Source: Roseovarius marisflavi (GTDB lineage: Bacteria; Pseudomonadota; Alphaproteobacteria; Rhodobacterales; Rhodobacteraceae). From it: a stretch of 64,000 bases of DNA. A program made the position numbers and the translations under genes. Where the stretch lies: positions 1 to 64,000 of the forward strand of contig NZ_FRBN01000009.1 in the NCBI RefSeq assembly GCF_900142625.1. Direction: 5' to 3'. The notes below the pieces were generated by a model that was given only the letters and a program-made list of their open reading frames with translations, did no database searches and was not told the DNA's origin. Positions 42,798 to 51,251 of the stretch are shown here, one piece after another (position 1 is the stretch's first letter; the number at the start of each line of letters is the position of its first letter).

Positions 42798-43637
42798 ATG
42801 GATGCCAAGACACCCGATCAGGCCTATCATTTTCACGTCATGCGACGGGCCATCGACCTGATTGATCAGGGCGGCGAGGCCCTGCCGCTTGAGCGGCTCG
42901 CAGGCGAAATGGGCATGAGCGCCGCGCATTTCCAGCGCCTGTTCTCGGCCTGGGTCGGCGTGTCGCCCAAGCGCTATCAGCAATACCTGACGCTTGGTCA
43001 CGCCAAGACCCTTCTGGCGCAACGCTTTACCACGCTTGAGGTGGCCGATGCTGCCGGCCTTACCGGCACCGGGCGGCTGCATGACCTTTTCCTGCGGTGG
43101 GAGGCGATGAGCCCCGGCGAATTCGCGCGCGGCGGCGAGGGCCTTACGATCTATCACGGCTGGTTCGACAGCCCCTTTGGCGAGGCCCTTGCGATGGGCA
43201 CCGACAAGGGCCTCTGCGGGCTTGCCTTTACCGAGGAATGCGGGCGCGCCGCGGCCTTTGACGATCTCAAGGCGCGCTGGCCGGGCGCACGGTTCGAACC
43301 CGCGCACGAGCGCATCGCGACTTGGGTCAGCGCCGCCTTTGCCGAAAAGGGCGAAACCGCGCTGCACATGATCGGCGCGCCGTTTCAGATCAAGGTCTGG
43401 GAGGCGCTGCTTCGGGTGCCCACCGGCCATGTCACCACCTATTCCGAAATCGCACAGTCCATCGGAAGCCCCCGCGCGGTGCGCGCCGTCGGCACGGCGG
43501 TGGGGCGCAATCCGGTCAGCTTTCTGATCCCCTGTCACCGGGCGCTGCGCAAATCCGGCGCGCTTGGCGGCTATCACTGGGGCCTGCCGGTCAAGCGCGC
43601 GATGCTGGCATGGGAAAGCGCGCGCGCCGAGGGTTAG
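42798..43637 (+). CDS. Ada-like methylated-DNA-protein cysteine methyltransferase with AraC-type domain
   Basis: This 279-residue protein has an AraC-type HTH at residues about 20-110 (LERLAGEMGMSAAHFQRLF, GVSPKRYQQYLTLGHAK) and a C-terminal alkyltransferase domain with the acceptor cysteine in IPCHRAL. It lacks the N-terminal zinc/phosphotriester domain of E. coli Ada. It probably repairs O6-methylguanine and may regulate transcription. ATG 42798 follows GGAGG. Confidence 0.92.
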   Translation: MDAKTPDQAYHFHVMRRAIDLIDQGGEALPLERLAGEMGMSAAHFQRLFSAWVGVSPKRYQQYLTLGHAKTLLAQRFTTLEVADAAGLTGTGRLHDLFLRWEAMSPGEFARGGEGLTIYHGWFDSPFGEALAMGTDKGLCGLAFTEECGRAAAFDDLKARWPGARFEPAHERIATWVSAAFAEKGETALHMIGAPFQIKVWEALLRVPTGHVTTYSEIAQSIGSPRAVRAVGTAVGRNPVSFLIPCHRALRKSGALGGYHWGLPVKRAMLAWESARAEG

Positions 43638-43766
43638 TTAACGGCGAAATTTGCGCGAAATGCCGCCTGTTTCTCCCCTCAAAGGACTTGGGCATAGGCG
43701 TGTTATTGCATATCATTGCCCCAACCCCGACAAATCGGGCAGATTTAACAATAAGGCGACCCTATA

Positions 43767-44426
43767 ATGACCCGAGCACGTAAACCCCTTCTTCTGCTGT
43801 CCGGCGCATCCCTTTTGCTGGCGACAGCCTGTACCGATCCGGCGCAGGTTTCGGGCACCGACCCCAACCAAAGAACCAAGGAAGGCGCGGCTTTGGGCGG
43901 TGTCCTTGGTGCGGGCCTCGGCGCCCTCGTCAGTGACAATAAAGTCAAAGGCGCCGTCATCGGCGGTGTTATTGGCGCCGCAGGTGGCGCAGTCGTTGGC
44001 AGCTCTCTTGACCGCCAGGCGGCCGAATTGCGCCAGCAGTTGGACAATGACGTTCAGATCACCAACACCGGTGACCGTCTGATCCTGACGATGCCGCAGG
44101 ATATCCTGTTCGATGTCGACAGCACTACGATCTATCCGGGCCTGCGCGGTGATCTTCTTACCGTGGCGCAAAGCCTGAATGATTACCCCAACACCACCGT
44201 TCAGGTCGTTGGCCACACCGATAGCGATGGCGACGCCGGTTATAACCAGCGTCTGTCAGAGCGCCGCGCCAATGCGGTCGCCGATGTTCTGCTTGAAGGT
44301 GGCGTGCCGTTCTCGCGCGTGCGTACCTTTGGCCGTGGCGAAAATCAGCCGGTCGCATCCAACCTGACAGAAGCGGGCAAGCGCCAGAACCGTCGCGTTG
44401 AGATCGTCATCCTGCCGAACGCATAA
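43767..44426 (+). CDS. OmpA-family lipoprotein
   Basis: The 219-residue protein has a lipoprotein signal with Cys22 (LATAC), a glycine-zipper-like hydrophobic region (GGVLGAGLGALV, GGVIGAAGGAVVG) and a C-terminal OmpA domain binding peptidoglycan (ILFDVDSTTI, GHTDSDGD, LSERRANAVADVL, NRRVEIVILP). It resembles Pal/YiaD-type lipoproteins. It probably anchors the outer membrane to peptidoglycan. Confidence 0.93.
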   Translation: MTRARKPLLLLSGASLLLATACTDPAQVSGTDPNQRTKEGAALGGVLGAGLGALVSDNKVKGAVIGGVIGAAGGAVVGSSLDRQAAELRQQLDNDVQITNTGDRLILTMPQDILFDVDSTTIYPGLRGDLLTVAQSLNDYPNTTVQVVGHTDSDGDAGYNQRLSERRANAVADVLLEGGVPFSRVRTFGRGENQPVASNLTEAGKRQNRRVEIVILPNA

Positions 44427-44441
44427 GACCTAAAGTCGGGT

Positions 44442-44476
44442 AATCACTTCCCCCCGTTTAGCGGGGAAGTGATTTA
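44442..44476 (+). terminator. Intrinsic terminator after the OmpA-lipoprotein gene
   Basis: Arms AATCACTTCCCC and GGGGAAGTGATT form a perfect twelve-base-pair hairpin with a nine-base loop. The A-rich and T-rich flanks allow it to terminate from either side, although only the rightward gene ends here. Confidence 0.8.
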
Positions 44477-44527
44477 CACCGAACCGTCGATACCCCCTCT
44501 GGGATTTTGGGCAAACCCGGCGTGCGC

Positions 44528-45019
44528 TTACGCTTGCGGCGGCGCGCAGGCCAACAGCGCGTCAAGGTCAATCGGATCGTTCACCATGGCAAGGTTGCCT
44601 TGCGCGTCGCGCGGCCATTCGGCCTCTGGGCGGTCACGGTATAGCTCGACACCGTTGCCATCGGGATCAGAGACATAGATCGCCTCGCTTACCCCATGAT
44701 CCGCCGCGCCCTCAATCGCGATGCCGGCCTTCACCACACGGCGCAGGGCATCGGCCAACTCTGCGCGATCCGGGTAAAGAAACGCGGTGTGGTATAGCCC
44801 GGTGTGCCCCTTGGGCGCAGGTTTCCCGCCAAGGCTTTCCCAAGTGTTCAGGCCAAGGTGATGATGATAGCCACCCGCCGACAGAAACGCCGCGCGGGTG
44901 CCGAATTTCTGCTGAAGCTGGAAGCCGAGGACGCCCTGATAAAAGGCGATCGCGCGGTCAAGATCTGCCACCTTAAGGTGGACATGCCCGATGCGGGTCT
45001 GGGGGTGAACGGGGGTCAT
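44528..45019 (-). CDS. VOC-family (glyoxalase/dioxygenase-like) protein
   Basis: This 163-residue protein has the vicinal-oxygen-chelate pattern: GHVHLKVADLDRAIAFYQGVLG, HHHLGLNTWES, HTAFLYPDRAEL and SDPDGNGVELYRDRPE. It resembles the CatE-like catechol-2,3-dioxygenase group. Metal ligands are probably the histidines in GHVHL and the late Glu. The substrate is unknown and no pathway neighbours are visible. Confidence 0.85.
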   Translation of the reverse strand: MTPVHPQTRIGHVHLKVADLDRAIAFYQGVLGFQLQQKFGTRAAFLSAGGYHHHLGLNTWESLGGKPAPKGHTGLYHTAFLYPDRAELADALRRVVKAGIAIEGAADHGVSEAIYVSDPDGNGVELYRDRPEAEWPRDAQGNLAMVNDPIDLDALLACAPPQA

Positions 45020-45121
45020 GGTCAGGGGCCTTTCGTTATCTGCCCCTAACCTATGACACTGCGCGCTGAACGCTCAATTCCCGTTATCCGCCCACGATCT
45101 GTGCGAAAATGCAAAGGTAGC

Positions 45122-45982
45122 CTAGATCGCCGCCTTCAGGCTTTCCTCAAGATAGATCTCGCGCAACCGCCCGGCGCGGGGCCCCGGTGTGCCAGCGCCA
45201 ATTTTGGCGCCGTCAATTTCCACCACCGGCATCACAAAGGCACTGGCCGAGGTGACAAAGGCCTCGTCAGCCGATTTCGCCTCGTCGATGGTAAAGTTGC
45301 GTTCCTCGACCTCCATCTGCGCCTCGCGGGCAAAGCGCAGAACGGCGGCGCGGGTGATCCCATGCAGGATATCGCTCGACAGGGCGCGGGTGATGATCTT
45401 GTTACCCTTGACGATATAGGCGTTGTTGCTGGTGCCCTCGGTGACAAAGCCGTCTTCAACCATCCAGGCATCATCGCACCCGGCCTTTTTCGCCATCATC
45501 TTGCCCATCGACGGATAAAGGAGCTGTACCGTCTTGATGTCGCGCCGACCCCAGCGAATATCCTCGATCGACACGATACGCAGCCCGGTTTTCGCAACCG
45601 GGCTATCGGCCAGGCCAGGCTTGGACTGGGTGAACAGCACAAGCGTCGGCTCGGTGGTTTCGGGGTCGGGAAAGGCGAAATCGCGGTCGCCATCGCTGCC
45701 GCGGGTCACCTGAAGATAGATCAGACCGTCGTCGATCTCGTTGACGCGCACCAATTCGCGGTGAATGTCCAGCAGGTCGTCAAAGGCTGCGGGCTTTTTC
45801 ATATCAAGCTCGGTCAGCGAGCGTTCAAGCCGCGCCTGATGGCCGCCAAAATCGATCAACTTGCCACCCAGCACGCTGGTCACCTCATAAACCCCGTCCG
45901 CCATAAGAAATCCGCGGTCAAAGATCGACACGGTTGCCTCGGTCTCAGGCAGGTACTGGCCGTTTACATAAACAGTGCGCAT
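45122..45982 (-). CDS. dat: D-amino-acid aminotransferase (Dat-type, PLP fold IV)
   Basis: The 286-residue enzyme is a class IV aminotransferase: ATVSIFDRGFLMADGVYEV, the PLP-lysine region IKTVQLLYPSMGKMMAKKAG, FVTEGTSNNAYIV and GITRAAVLRFA. It probably interconverts D-amino acids and 2-oxo acids. It lies 4 bases downstream of the dgcA-like gene, so a role in D-glutamate metabolism is plausible. Branched-chain or 4-amino-4-deoxychorismate lyase activities in the same fold cannot be excluded. Confidence 0.82.
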   Translation of the reverse strand: MRTVYVNGQYLPETEATVSIFDRGFLMADGVYEVTSVLGGKLIDFGGHQARLERSLTELDMKKPAAFDDLLDIHRELVRVNEIDDGLIYLQVTRGSDGDRDFAFPDPETTEPTLVLFTQSKPGLADSPVAKTGLRIVSIEDIRWGRRDIKTVQLLYPSMGKMMAKKAGCDDAWMVEDGFVTEGTSNNAYIVKGNKIITRALSSDILHGITRAAVLRFAREAQMEVEERNFTIDEAKSADEAFVTSASAFVMPVVEIDGAKIGAGTPGPRAGRLREIYLEESLKAAI

Positions 45983-45986
45983 GGTG

Positions 45987-46952
45987 TTATCCCCAAAGCT
46001 CGGGCCCGGGCGGGTGCACCCCGGCGGCGTCAAATTTCAAAGCGTTCTCACGGTCTTCGGCCAGAAGAAGCGGCCCGTCAAGGTCTGTCACCATCGCGCC
46101 CTGCGCCACAAGCGTCGCCGGGGCCATGGCAAGGCTTGATCCGACCATGCAGCCAACCATCACCTGATAGCCCTGTGCAAGCGCCGCGTCGCGCAGCGCA
46201 AGCGCCTCGGTCAGGCCCCCGGTCTTGTCGAGCTTGATGTTCACCACATCGTATTTGCCCTTGAGCGCGGCAAGGCTGGCGCGATCATGACAGGATTCGT
46301 CGGCACAAACCGGCACCGGCCGCTCGATCCCGAGAAGCGCGTCATCTTCGCCTGCGGGCAAAGGTTGCTCCACAAGCGCAACACCGAGGCGCAGCAGATG
46401 CGGCGCAAGATCGGCATAAACCTCGGCGCTCCAGCCTTCATTGGCGTCAATGATGATCTGTGTCTGCGGCGCGCCAATTCGCACGGCCTCAAGGCGGGGC
46501 ATGTCATCGGGCGTGCCAAGCTTGATCTTCAAAATCGGGCGATGGGCATTTTGCGCGGCCTGCGCCTGCATCTTTTCGGGACTGTCGAGCGACAGGGTAT
46601 AAGCCGTGATTTCCGGGCCCGGTTGCGGCAGGCCGACCAATTGCCAGACGCGTTGGCCGGTTCGCTTGGCCTCAATATCCCAAAGCGCGCAATCAACCGC
46701 GTTGCGCGCGGCCCCGGCAGGCAAGAGATCATAAAGCGCCGCGCGCGTTACTTGATCGGGCAGGCTCATGATCTCTGCGGTGACGCTCTCAAGGGTTTCA
46801 CCATAGCGCGCATAGGGCACACATTCACCCCGGCCGGTCACACCGCCGTCGGTGATCCTGACGGTCAGAACCTGCGCTTCGGTCCGCGAGCCTCGGCTGA
46901 TGGTGAAAACCTGCGCCAGTTTGAACAGGTCGCGGGTTACGTCAATCTGCAT
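45987..46952 (-). CDS. dgcA: Dipeptide epimerase / N-acetyl-D-glutamate racemase-like (DgcA)
   Basis: The 321-residue enolase-superfamily enzyme has catalytic lysines in LKIKLG and in VVNIKLDKTGG, and metal ligands in IIDANEGW, VEQPLP and CADESCHD. The closest pattern is L-Ala-D/L-Glu epimerase. Adjacent dgcN-like and D-aminotransferase genes favour the DgcA role, racemising N-acetyl-D-glutamate after acetylation. It shares an operon with both neighbours. Confidence 0.82.
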   Translation of the reverse strand: MQIDVTRDLFKLAQVFTISRGSRTEAQVLTVRITDGGVTGRGECVPYARYGETLESVTAEIMSLPDQVTRAALYDLLPAGAARNAVDCALWDIEAKRTGQRVWQLVGLPQPGPEITAYTLSLDSPEKMQAQAAQNAHRPILKIKLGTPDDMPRLEAVRIGAPQTQIIIDANEGWSAEVYADLAPHLLRLGVALVEQPLPAGEDDALLGIERPVPVCADESCHDRASLAALKGKYDVVNIKLDKTGGLTEALALRDAALAQGYQVMVGCMVGSSLAMAPATLVAQGAMVTDLDGPLLLAEDRENALKFDAAGVHPPGPELWG

Positions 46953-47016
46953 GGTCCAGCCCTTTCATCTTTCCAAAAATACTCAAATCCCCTTCCTGCA
47001 CTCACGCCCATACATA

Positions 47017-48018
47017 TCAAAGGCGCACAAGCGCATCCACAAGCTTGGCCGCGCCAAAGCGATAGGGGTCAGTGGTCGGCAGGCCCATATCAGTCTCTAT
47101 TTCAGCCAAATAGGCGTGCGCGACCTCTTCGCTCATATGCTGGGTGTTTACCGATATGCCGACCACCTGACAGTCAGGGTTTGCCACGCGCGCAAGCGGA
47201 AGCGCCATGTCGCGCAGCGCCTCAAGCGACGGCAGGGTGTACTCGGGCAGACCACGCATGTGGCTGCGCGTGGGTTCATGACACAGGATTAGGGCGTCGG
47301 GTTGCCCGCCATGAATAAGCGCCATGGTCACCCCCGAGAACGAGACGTGAAACAAGCTGCCCTGTCCCTCGATAAGATCCCAGTGGTCGTCGTCATTGTC
47401 CGGTGTCAGCCATTCCACCGCCCCGGCCATGAAATCGGCCACCACCGCATCAAGCGGTACGCCGTCGCCGGTGATCAGAATGCCGGTCTGGCCGGTCGGG
47501 CGGAACGTGGCCTTTAGCCCGCGCGCGATCATGTTACGCTCCATTGCCATGGCGGTGTACATCTTGCCGACCGAGCAATCCGTGCCAACGGGAAGACAGC
47601 GTTTGCCGCGACGTGTCTTGCCATCGGCAATCGGATAGCTGAGCGATGGCACGCGCACGTCGTGCAGGGCGCGGCCGGTCGCCTCGGCCACCGCGCGCAG
47701 GTCAGGCTCATCCCGCAGCAGGTTGTGCAGACCAGAGGCCAGGTCAAAACCCTCTTCCAGCGCTGTCACCAGCACCTTCTTCCACTCTTTGCTGATCATG
47801 CCACCCCGGTTGGCCACGCCGATCACCAGGGTTTCTACCCCCGCCGCCTTCGCCTCGGTCAGGGTCATATCCGCCAGGCCAAGATCAGCGCCACAGCCCG
47901 GTAAGCGTAACTGGCCGACGGCGTTTTCCGGTCGCCAGTCACGGATGCCGATGGCCACTTTCGCGGCAAGCATATCGGGCGCATCACCCAGAAACAAAAG
48001 ATAGGGGGTCTTGATCAT
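47017..48018 (-). CDS. dgcN: DUF1611-family D-glutamate N-acetyltransferase-like (DgcN)
   Basis: The 333-residue protein matches the DUF1611 family: an N-terminal Rossmann-like part (LVIGVANRGGMI) and a C-terminal nucleotide-binding domain with a P-loop-like segment (LPVGTDCSVGKMYTAMAMER), RPTGQTGILITGDGVPLDAVV, and the WDLIEGQGSLFH motif. Known DgcN acetylates D-glutamate before DgcA racemises it. ATG 48018 follows AAAAGGA. The gene is upstream of dgcA and dat in the same direction. Confidence 0.8.
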   Translation of the reverse strand: MIKTPYLLFLGDAPDMLAAKVAIGIRDWRPENAVGQLRLPGCGADLGLADMTLTEAKAAGVETLVIGVANRGGMISKEWKKVLVTALEEGFDLASGLHNLLRDEPDLRAVAEATGRALHDVRVPSLSYPIADGKTRRGKRCLPVGTDCSVGKMYTAMAMERNMIARGLKATFRPTGQTGILITGDGVPLDAVVADFMAGAVEWLTPDNDDDHWDLIEGQGSLFHVSFSGVTMALIHGGQPDALILCHEPTRSHMRGLPEYTLPSLEALRDMALPLARVANPDCQVVGISVNTQHMSEEVAHAYLAEIETDMGLPTTDPYRFGAAKLVDALVRL

Positions 48019-48274
48019 GGCGCGTCCTTTTGAGGTTTGGCGATCACAGCAATTTCCTACGAAGGCGGCGCGATTTGCCATTAAAATTTCCAGATAAATA
48101 GACTTTGTGCACAAGTTCCTTCGCTGAAAAAGAAAGTTCGTCGAATTTTCTACGCAAGCTGTCTGGCCTCCCGGTTATTCTGGCAAGCAGAAAAGCAGCT
48201 TGCGATTGGGCGCGCAATTTCATAACCACTGGCGCGAGAAAAACGCAATTTCCTTAACCACGGAGCCGCCCGAT
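48019..48274. promoter_or_regulatory. Divergent regulatory region between dgcN and mcl1
   Basis: This AT-rich 256-base interval contains a palindrome TTGTGCACAA at 48105-48114 with wider partial symmetry. It also has repeats of an AATTTCC motif (near 48053, 48083 and 48248). One or both may bind regulators of the D-glutamate operon or of malyl-CoA lyase. No single promoter is certain. Confidence 0.4.
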
Positions 48275-49234
48275 ATGAGCTTTCGCTTGCAACCTCCCGC
48301 CCCCGCCCGCCCCAACCGCTGTCAGCTGTTCGGCCCCGGATCCAACACCAAGTTGTTCGAGAAAATGGCGGCCAGTGCGGCGGATGTGATAAATATCGAC
48401 CTTGAGGATTCTGTTGCCCCAAGCGACAAGGATATTGCCCGCAAGAATACAATTGAAGCGATCAACACGGTGGATTGGGGCAAGAAGTACCTGAGCGTGC
48501 GGATCAACGGGCTGGATTCACCATTTTGGTATCGCGACGTGGTCGATCTCTTGGAACAGGCCGGCGACCGGCTTGATCAGATCATGATCCCCAAGGTGGG
48601 CTGTGCCGCGGATATCTATGCCGTCGATGCGCTTGTCACCTCGATCGAGGCTGCGAAGGGGCGCAAAAAGCCGATCAGCTTTGAGGTGATCATCGAATCC
48701 GCTGCCGGCATTTCCCATGTCGAGGAAATTGCCGCCGCCAGCCCGCGCCTTCAGGCGATAAGTCTTGGCGCCGCCGATTTCGCGGCGTCGATGGGTATGT
48801 CGACCACCGGGATCGGCGGCACGCAGGAGAACTACTACATGCTCCATGAGGGTCAGCGCCATTGGTCTGACCCCTGGCATTGGGCGCAGACGGCGATTGT
48901 TGCGGCCTGCCGGACCCATGGGCTTTTGCCCGTTGACGGACCGTTTGGCGACTTTAGCGATGACGAAGGGTTCCGGGCGCAGGCGCGCCGGTCAGCCACT
49001 CTTGGGATGGTCGGGAAATGGGCGATCCACCCCAAGCAAATCGCGCTGTCCAATGAGGTCTTCACACCCTCGGATGAGGCCGTGAACGAGGCGCGCGAAA
49101 TCCTGCAGGCGATGGAAGAGGCCAAGGCGCGCGGTGAGGGCGCGACCACCTATAAGGGCCGTCTGGTTGATATCGCCAGCATCAAACAGGCCGAAGTGAT
49201 CGTGAAACAGGCCGAGATGATCGCATCGAAGTAA
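48275..49234 (+). CDS. mcl1: L-malyl-CoA/beta-methylmalyl-CoA lyase (Mcl1)
   Basis: The 319-residue CitE-like enzyme has RCQLFGPGSNTKLFEKM, INIDLEDSVAPSDK, VRINGLDSPFWYRD, FEVIIESAAGI and the late KWAIHPKQIALSNEVF. It probably cleaves malyl-CoA and methylmalyl-CoA in the ethylmalonyl-CoA or related pathway. ATG 48275 follows CGGAG. It stands alone between the D-glutamate operon and the ECF41 operon. Confidence 0.92.
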   Translation: MSFRLQPPAPARPNRCQLFGPGSNTKLFEKMAASAADVINIDLEDSVAPSDKDIARKNTIEAINTVDWGKKYLSVRINGLDSPFWYRDVVDLLEQAGDRLDQIMIPKVGCAADIYAVDALVTSIEAAKGRKKPISFEVIIESAAGISHVEEIAAASPRLQAISLGAADFAASMGMSTTGIGGTQENYYMLHEGQRHWSDPWHWAQTAIVAACRTHGLLPVDGPFGDFSDDEGFRAQARRSATLGMVGKWAIHPKQIALSNEVFTPSDEAVNEAREILQAMEEAKARGEGATTYKGRLVDIASIKQAEVIVKQAEMIASK

Positions 49235-49354
49235 GTTGCGCGACCGAGCTTTTGACCTATTGACGCGGCGTGCCCTGAGGGGTGCGCCGTCTTTTTTGAG
49301 TATTTTTGGAACGGTGAAAGATTAGGTTCTGACCAGCGGCCTGTTCATGTCATC

Positions 49355-49381
49355 TGTCACAGAACGTCTCTTCGCGTCGTC
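49355..49381 (+). promoter_or_regulatory. Autoregulatory ECF41-type promoter
   Basis: TGTCACA at 49355-49361 and CGTC at 49378-49381 are separated by 16 bases. This matches the described ECF41 promoter signature TGTCACA-N16-CGTC. It lies just upstream of the first gene of the operon that ends in the ECF41 sigma factor, so it is probably read by its own product. Confidence 0.8.
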
Positions 49382-49405
49382 ATGGAAGGGAAAGGAGACG
49401 TTCAG

Positions 49406-49798
49406 ATGATGAAAATTGTCGTTTTTGCCCTGGCGGGGTGGTTCGGGCTTGTGGCGGTTTGGTTGCTGATCTCGCCATTGGGGTTTTACACGACTGTACC
49501 GGGGGTGGCGGATTCCGGGCCGCTGAACCTGCATTTTGCACGCGATGTCGGACTTGCGTTTTTAGTCTCTGCGGTGGCGCTTTTTGTTGGCGCGCAGCAG
49601 GGGAACCGCAGCCTTTCGGTGTTGGGCGCCGGATTTCCGGTACTGCATGGTGTGCTGCATCTTGCGGAGTGGCTGGCGCATGGCGGGCACGCGCATCGCA
49701 GTCTGGTTTCAGAGCTTTCCGGGACGTTGCTGCCGGGGCTTTTGGCGCTTGGGGCGGCCTTGGCCCTTTCGGCGACAAAGGGGGAGATTGTGCAATGA
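49406..49798 (+). CDS. Small integral membrane protein of the ECF41 operon
   Basis: The 130-residue protein has about four hydrophobic helices (VVFALAGWFGLVAVWLLIS, LAFLVSAVALFVGA, GVLHLAEWLAH region and LLPGLLALGAALALS). It resembles unnamed DUF proteins next to ECF41 operons. Start ATG 49406 follows AAAGGAG and lies about 25 bases after the ECF41-type promoter. It overlaps the next gene by an ATGA. Its function is unknown. Confidence 0.75.
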   Translation: MMKIVVFALAGWFGLVAVWLLISPLGFYTTVPGVADSGPLNLHFARDVGLAFLVSAVALFVGAQQGNRSLSVLGAGFPVLHGVLHLAEWLAHGGHAHRSLVSELSGTLLPGLLALGAALALSATKGEIVQ

Positions 49799-50346
49799 TA
49801 GACACTGTTTTACGTGCATTCCTAGGCCGTGGGTTTGCGAAATTTGGCCGCGAGAAGGCCTATGATATTAGCTATATGCAAGAGGTGGTCACCCTATGGC
49901 CGGTGGCGGGGCTGCGCTATATGGTCCTTCCGGCGTTTTCGCGCATGATCGGGCCGACGCCAGAGATTTGGACAGGTGCAATTCTTGCTTCAACGTTAGA
50001 GGGCGATTGCGGGAGCTGTGCGCAATTGGTGTGCAACGATGCGGTAGAGATGGGCGTGTCGGCGGCGATGATCGCGGCCTGCCTGCGCCGTGATTTCAAG
50101 GCGGCGGGGCCGGTCGGTCTTGGATTTCGCTTTGCCGAGGCGGTGATCGGGGGGACGCCTGACGTCGATGTCCTGCGCCGCGAAATTCGTGACGCGTTTG
50201 GCGAGCGGGCAGCGATTGCAGCGGCATTTGCGGCAGCGTCAGGGCGGGTATATCCGGTTCTCAAACGTGGTCTTGGCCATGGCGGCGCCTGTCAGAAGAT
50301 CGTTCTTGGGGGCTGCGATCATTCGGTCGTAAAGGAGAGTGCATGA
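49795..50346 (+). CDS. AhpD-like carboxymuconolactone-decarboxylase-family protein
   Basis: The 183-residue protein carries the CxxC motif LEGDCGSCAQLV in a helical CMD/AhpD-type core, suggesting thiol-disulfide or peroxidase-related activity. ATG 49795 overlaps the stop of the membrane-protein gene. Carboxymuconolactone-decarboxylase-like partners are typical of ECF41 operons, which supports the annotation of both genes. Confidence 0.82.
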   Translation: MIDTVLRAFLGRGFAKFGREKAYDISYMQEVVTLWPVAGLRYMVLPAFSRMIGPTPEIWTGAILASTLEGDCGSCAQLVCNDAVEMGVSAAMIAACLRRDFKAAGPVGLGFRFAEAVIGGTPDVDVLRREIRDAFGERAAIAAAFAAASGRVYPVLKRGLGHGGACQKIVLGGCDHSVVKESA

Positions 50347-51251
50347 GCGAGCGCGCCGATCCTGTTGACCAATTTGAGGCCGAGCGCCCGCGTCTGATCG
50401 CGCTAGCCTATCGAATGCTTGGCGAACGGTCCGAGGCGGAGGATGTGGCTCAAGAGGCGTGGTTGCGGTGGTCCCGCGCCACGGTCGCAGGCGCGCCAAG
50501 GATTGAAACGCCCGCTGCATGGTTGCGGCAGGTGACCGTGCGACTTGCGATTGATGCCTTGAGACGCGCGCGCCGACGCCGGGAAACCTATGTTGGTCCG
50601 TGGCTGCCAGAGCCGCTTATCGACGAGACCAATGATGGCGAGACAAGGCTTGCGCTGGCGCAGGAGTGTGATCTTGCTCTGATGTGGGCGATGGAGCGGT
50701 TGACCCCGCAAGAACGCGCGGCGTTTCTTTTGCGTCGTGTGTTTGACGCCGAATACGGCGATATTGCCCGCACGCTTGGCAAATCCGAGGCCAGCTGTCG
50801 CCAGATGGTTAGCCGCGCCGCGCATCGCGTACAACAGGAGCGACCCCGCTTTGCCCCCGACCCGGACGCGGCGCGCGCGGCGCTTCTGCAATTCGCCCGT
50901 GCTGCAGTGGCACAGGACCACGCCGCAGTTCTAAACCTGCTTGCCCCAGAGGTGACCGCGATCAGTGACGGGGGCGGCAAGGCACGCGCCGCATTGCGAC
51001 CGCTGCACGGAGCCCAGGAGGTGGCGCAGGTCATTTTGGCCGTGGTTGCGAAACGGGGGCTGGATGGCCCCATGCCCGGTCTGATCAGTGTCAATGGCGC
51101 CCCGGCGCTGGCGATTCTAGAGGGTGGAGCGGATGATGTGATCTATAGTCTGACGCTGGATAGCAGCGGTCGCATCGACTGGATCTACATCATGCGCAAT
51201 CCGGACAAAATGCCCGGCGCAGGGTGCCGGCTCATTTGGCGGCAACCTTGA
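50343..51251 (+). CDS. ECF41-family RNA polymerase sigma factor (SigJ-like)
   Basis: The 302-residue sigma factor has region 2 (ALAYRMLGERSEAEDVAQEA), region 4 (RLTPQERAAFLLRRVFDAEY and ARTLGKSEASCRQMVSRA) and a C-terminal SnoaL-like extension of about 120 residues. ECF41 proteins have no separate anti-sigma; the extension itself modulates activity. ATG 50343 overlaps the upstream stop. The 3' end overlaps the convergent ABC transporter gene by 20 bases. Confidence 0.92.
   Translation: MSERADPVDQFEAERPRLIALAYRMLGERSEAEDVAQEAWLRWSRATVAGAPRIETPAAWLRQVTVRLAIDALRRARRRRETYVGPWLPEPLIDETNDGETRLALAQECDLALMWAMERLTPQERAAFLLRRVFDAEYGDIARTLGKSEASCRQMVSRAAHRVQQERPRFAPDPDAARAALLQFARAAVAQDHAAVLNLLAPEVTAISDGGGKARAALRPLHGAQEVAQVILAVVAKRGLDGPMPGLISVNGAPALAILEGGADDVIYSLTLDSSGRIDWIYIMRNPDKMPGAGCRLIWRQP

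Noticed and set aside
45987-46952. Muconate cycloisomerase
   Set aside because: The enolase-superfamily residues are shared, but the DgcN and D-aminotransferase neighbours and the epimerase-like sequence fit DgcA/dipeptide epimerase better.
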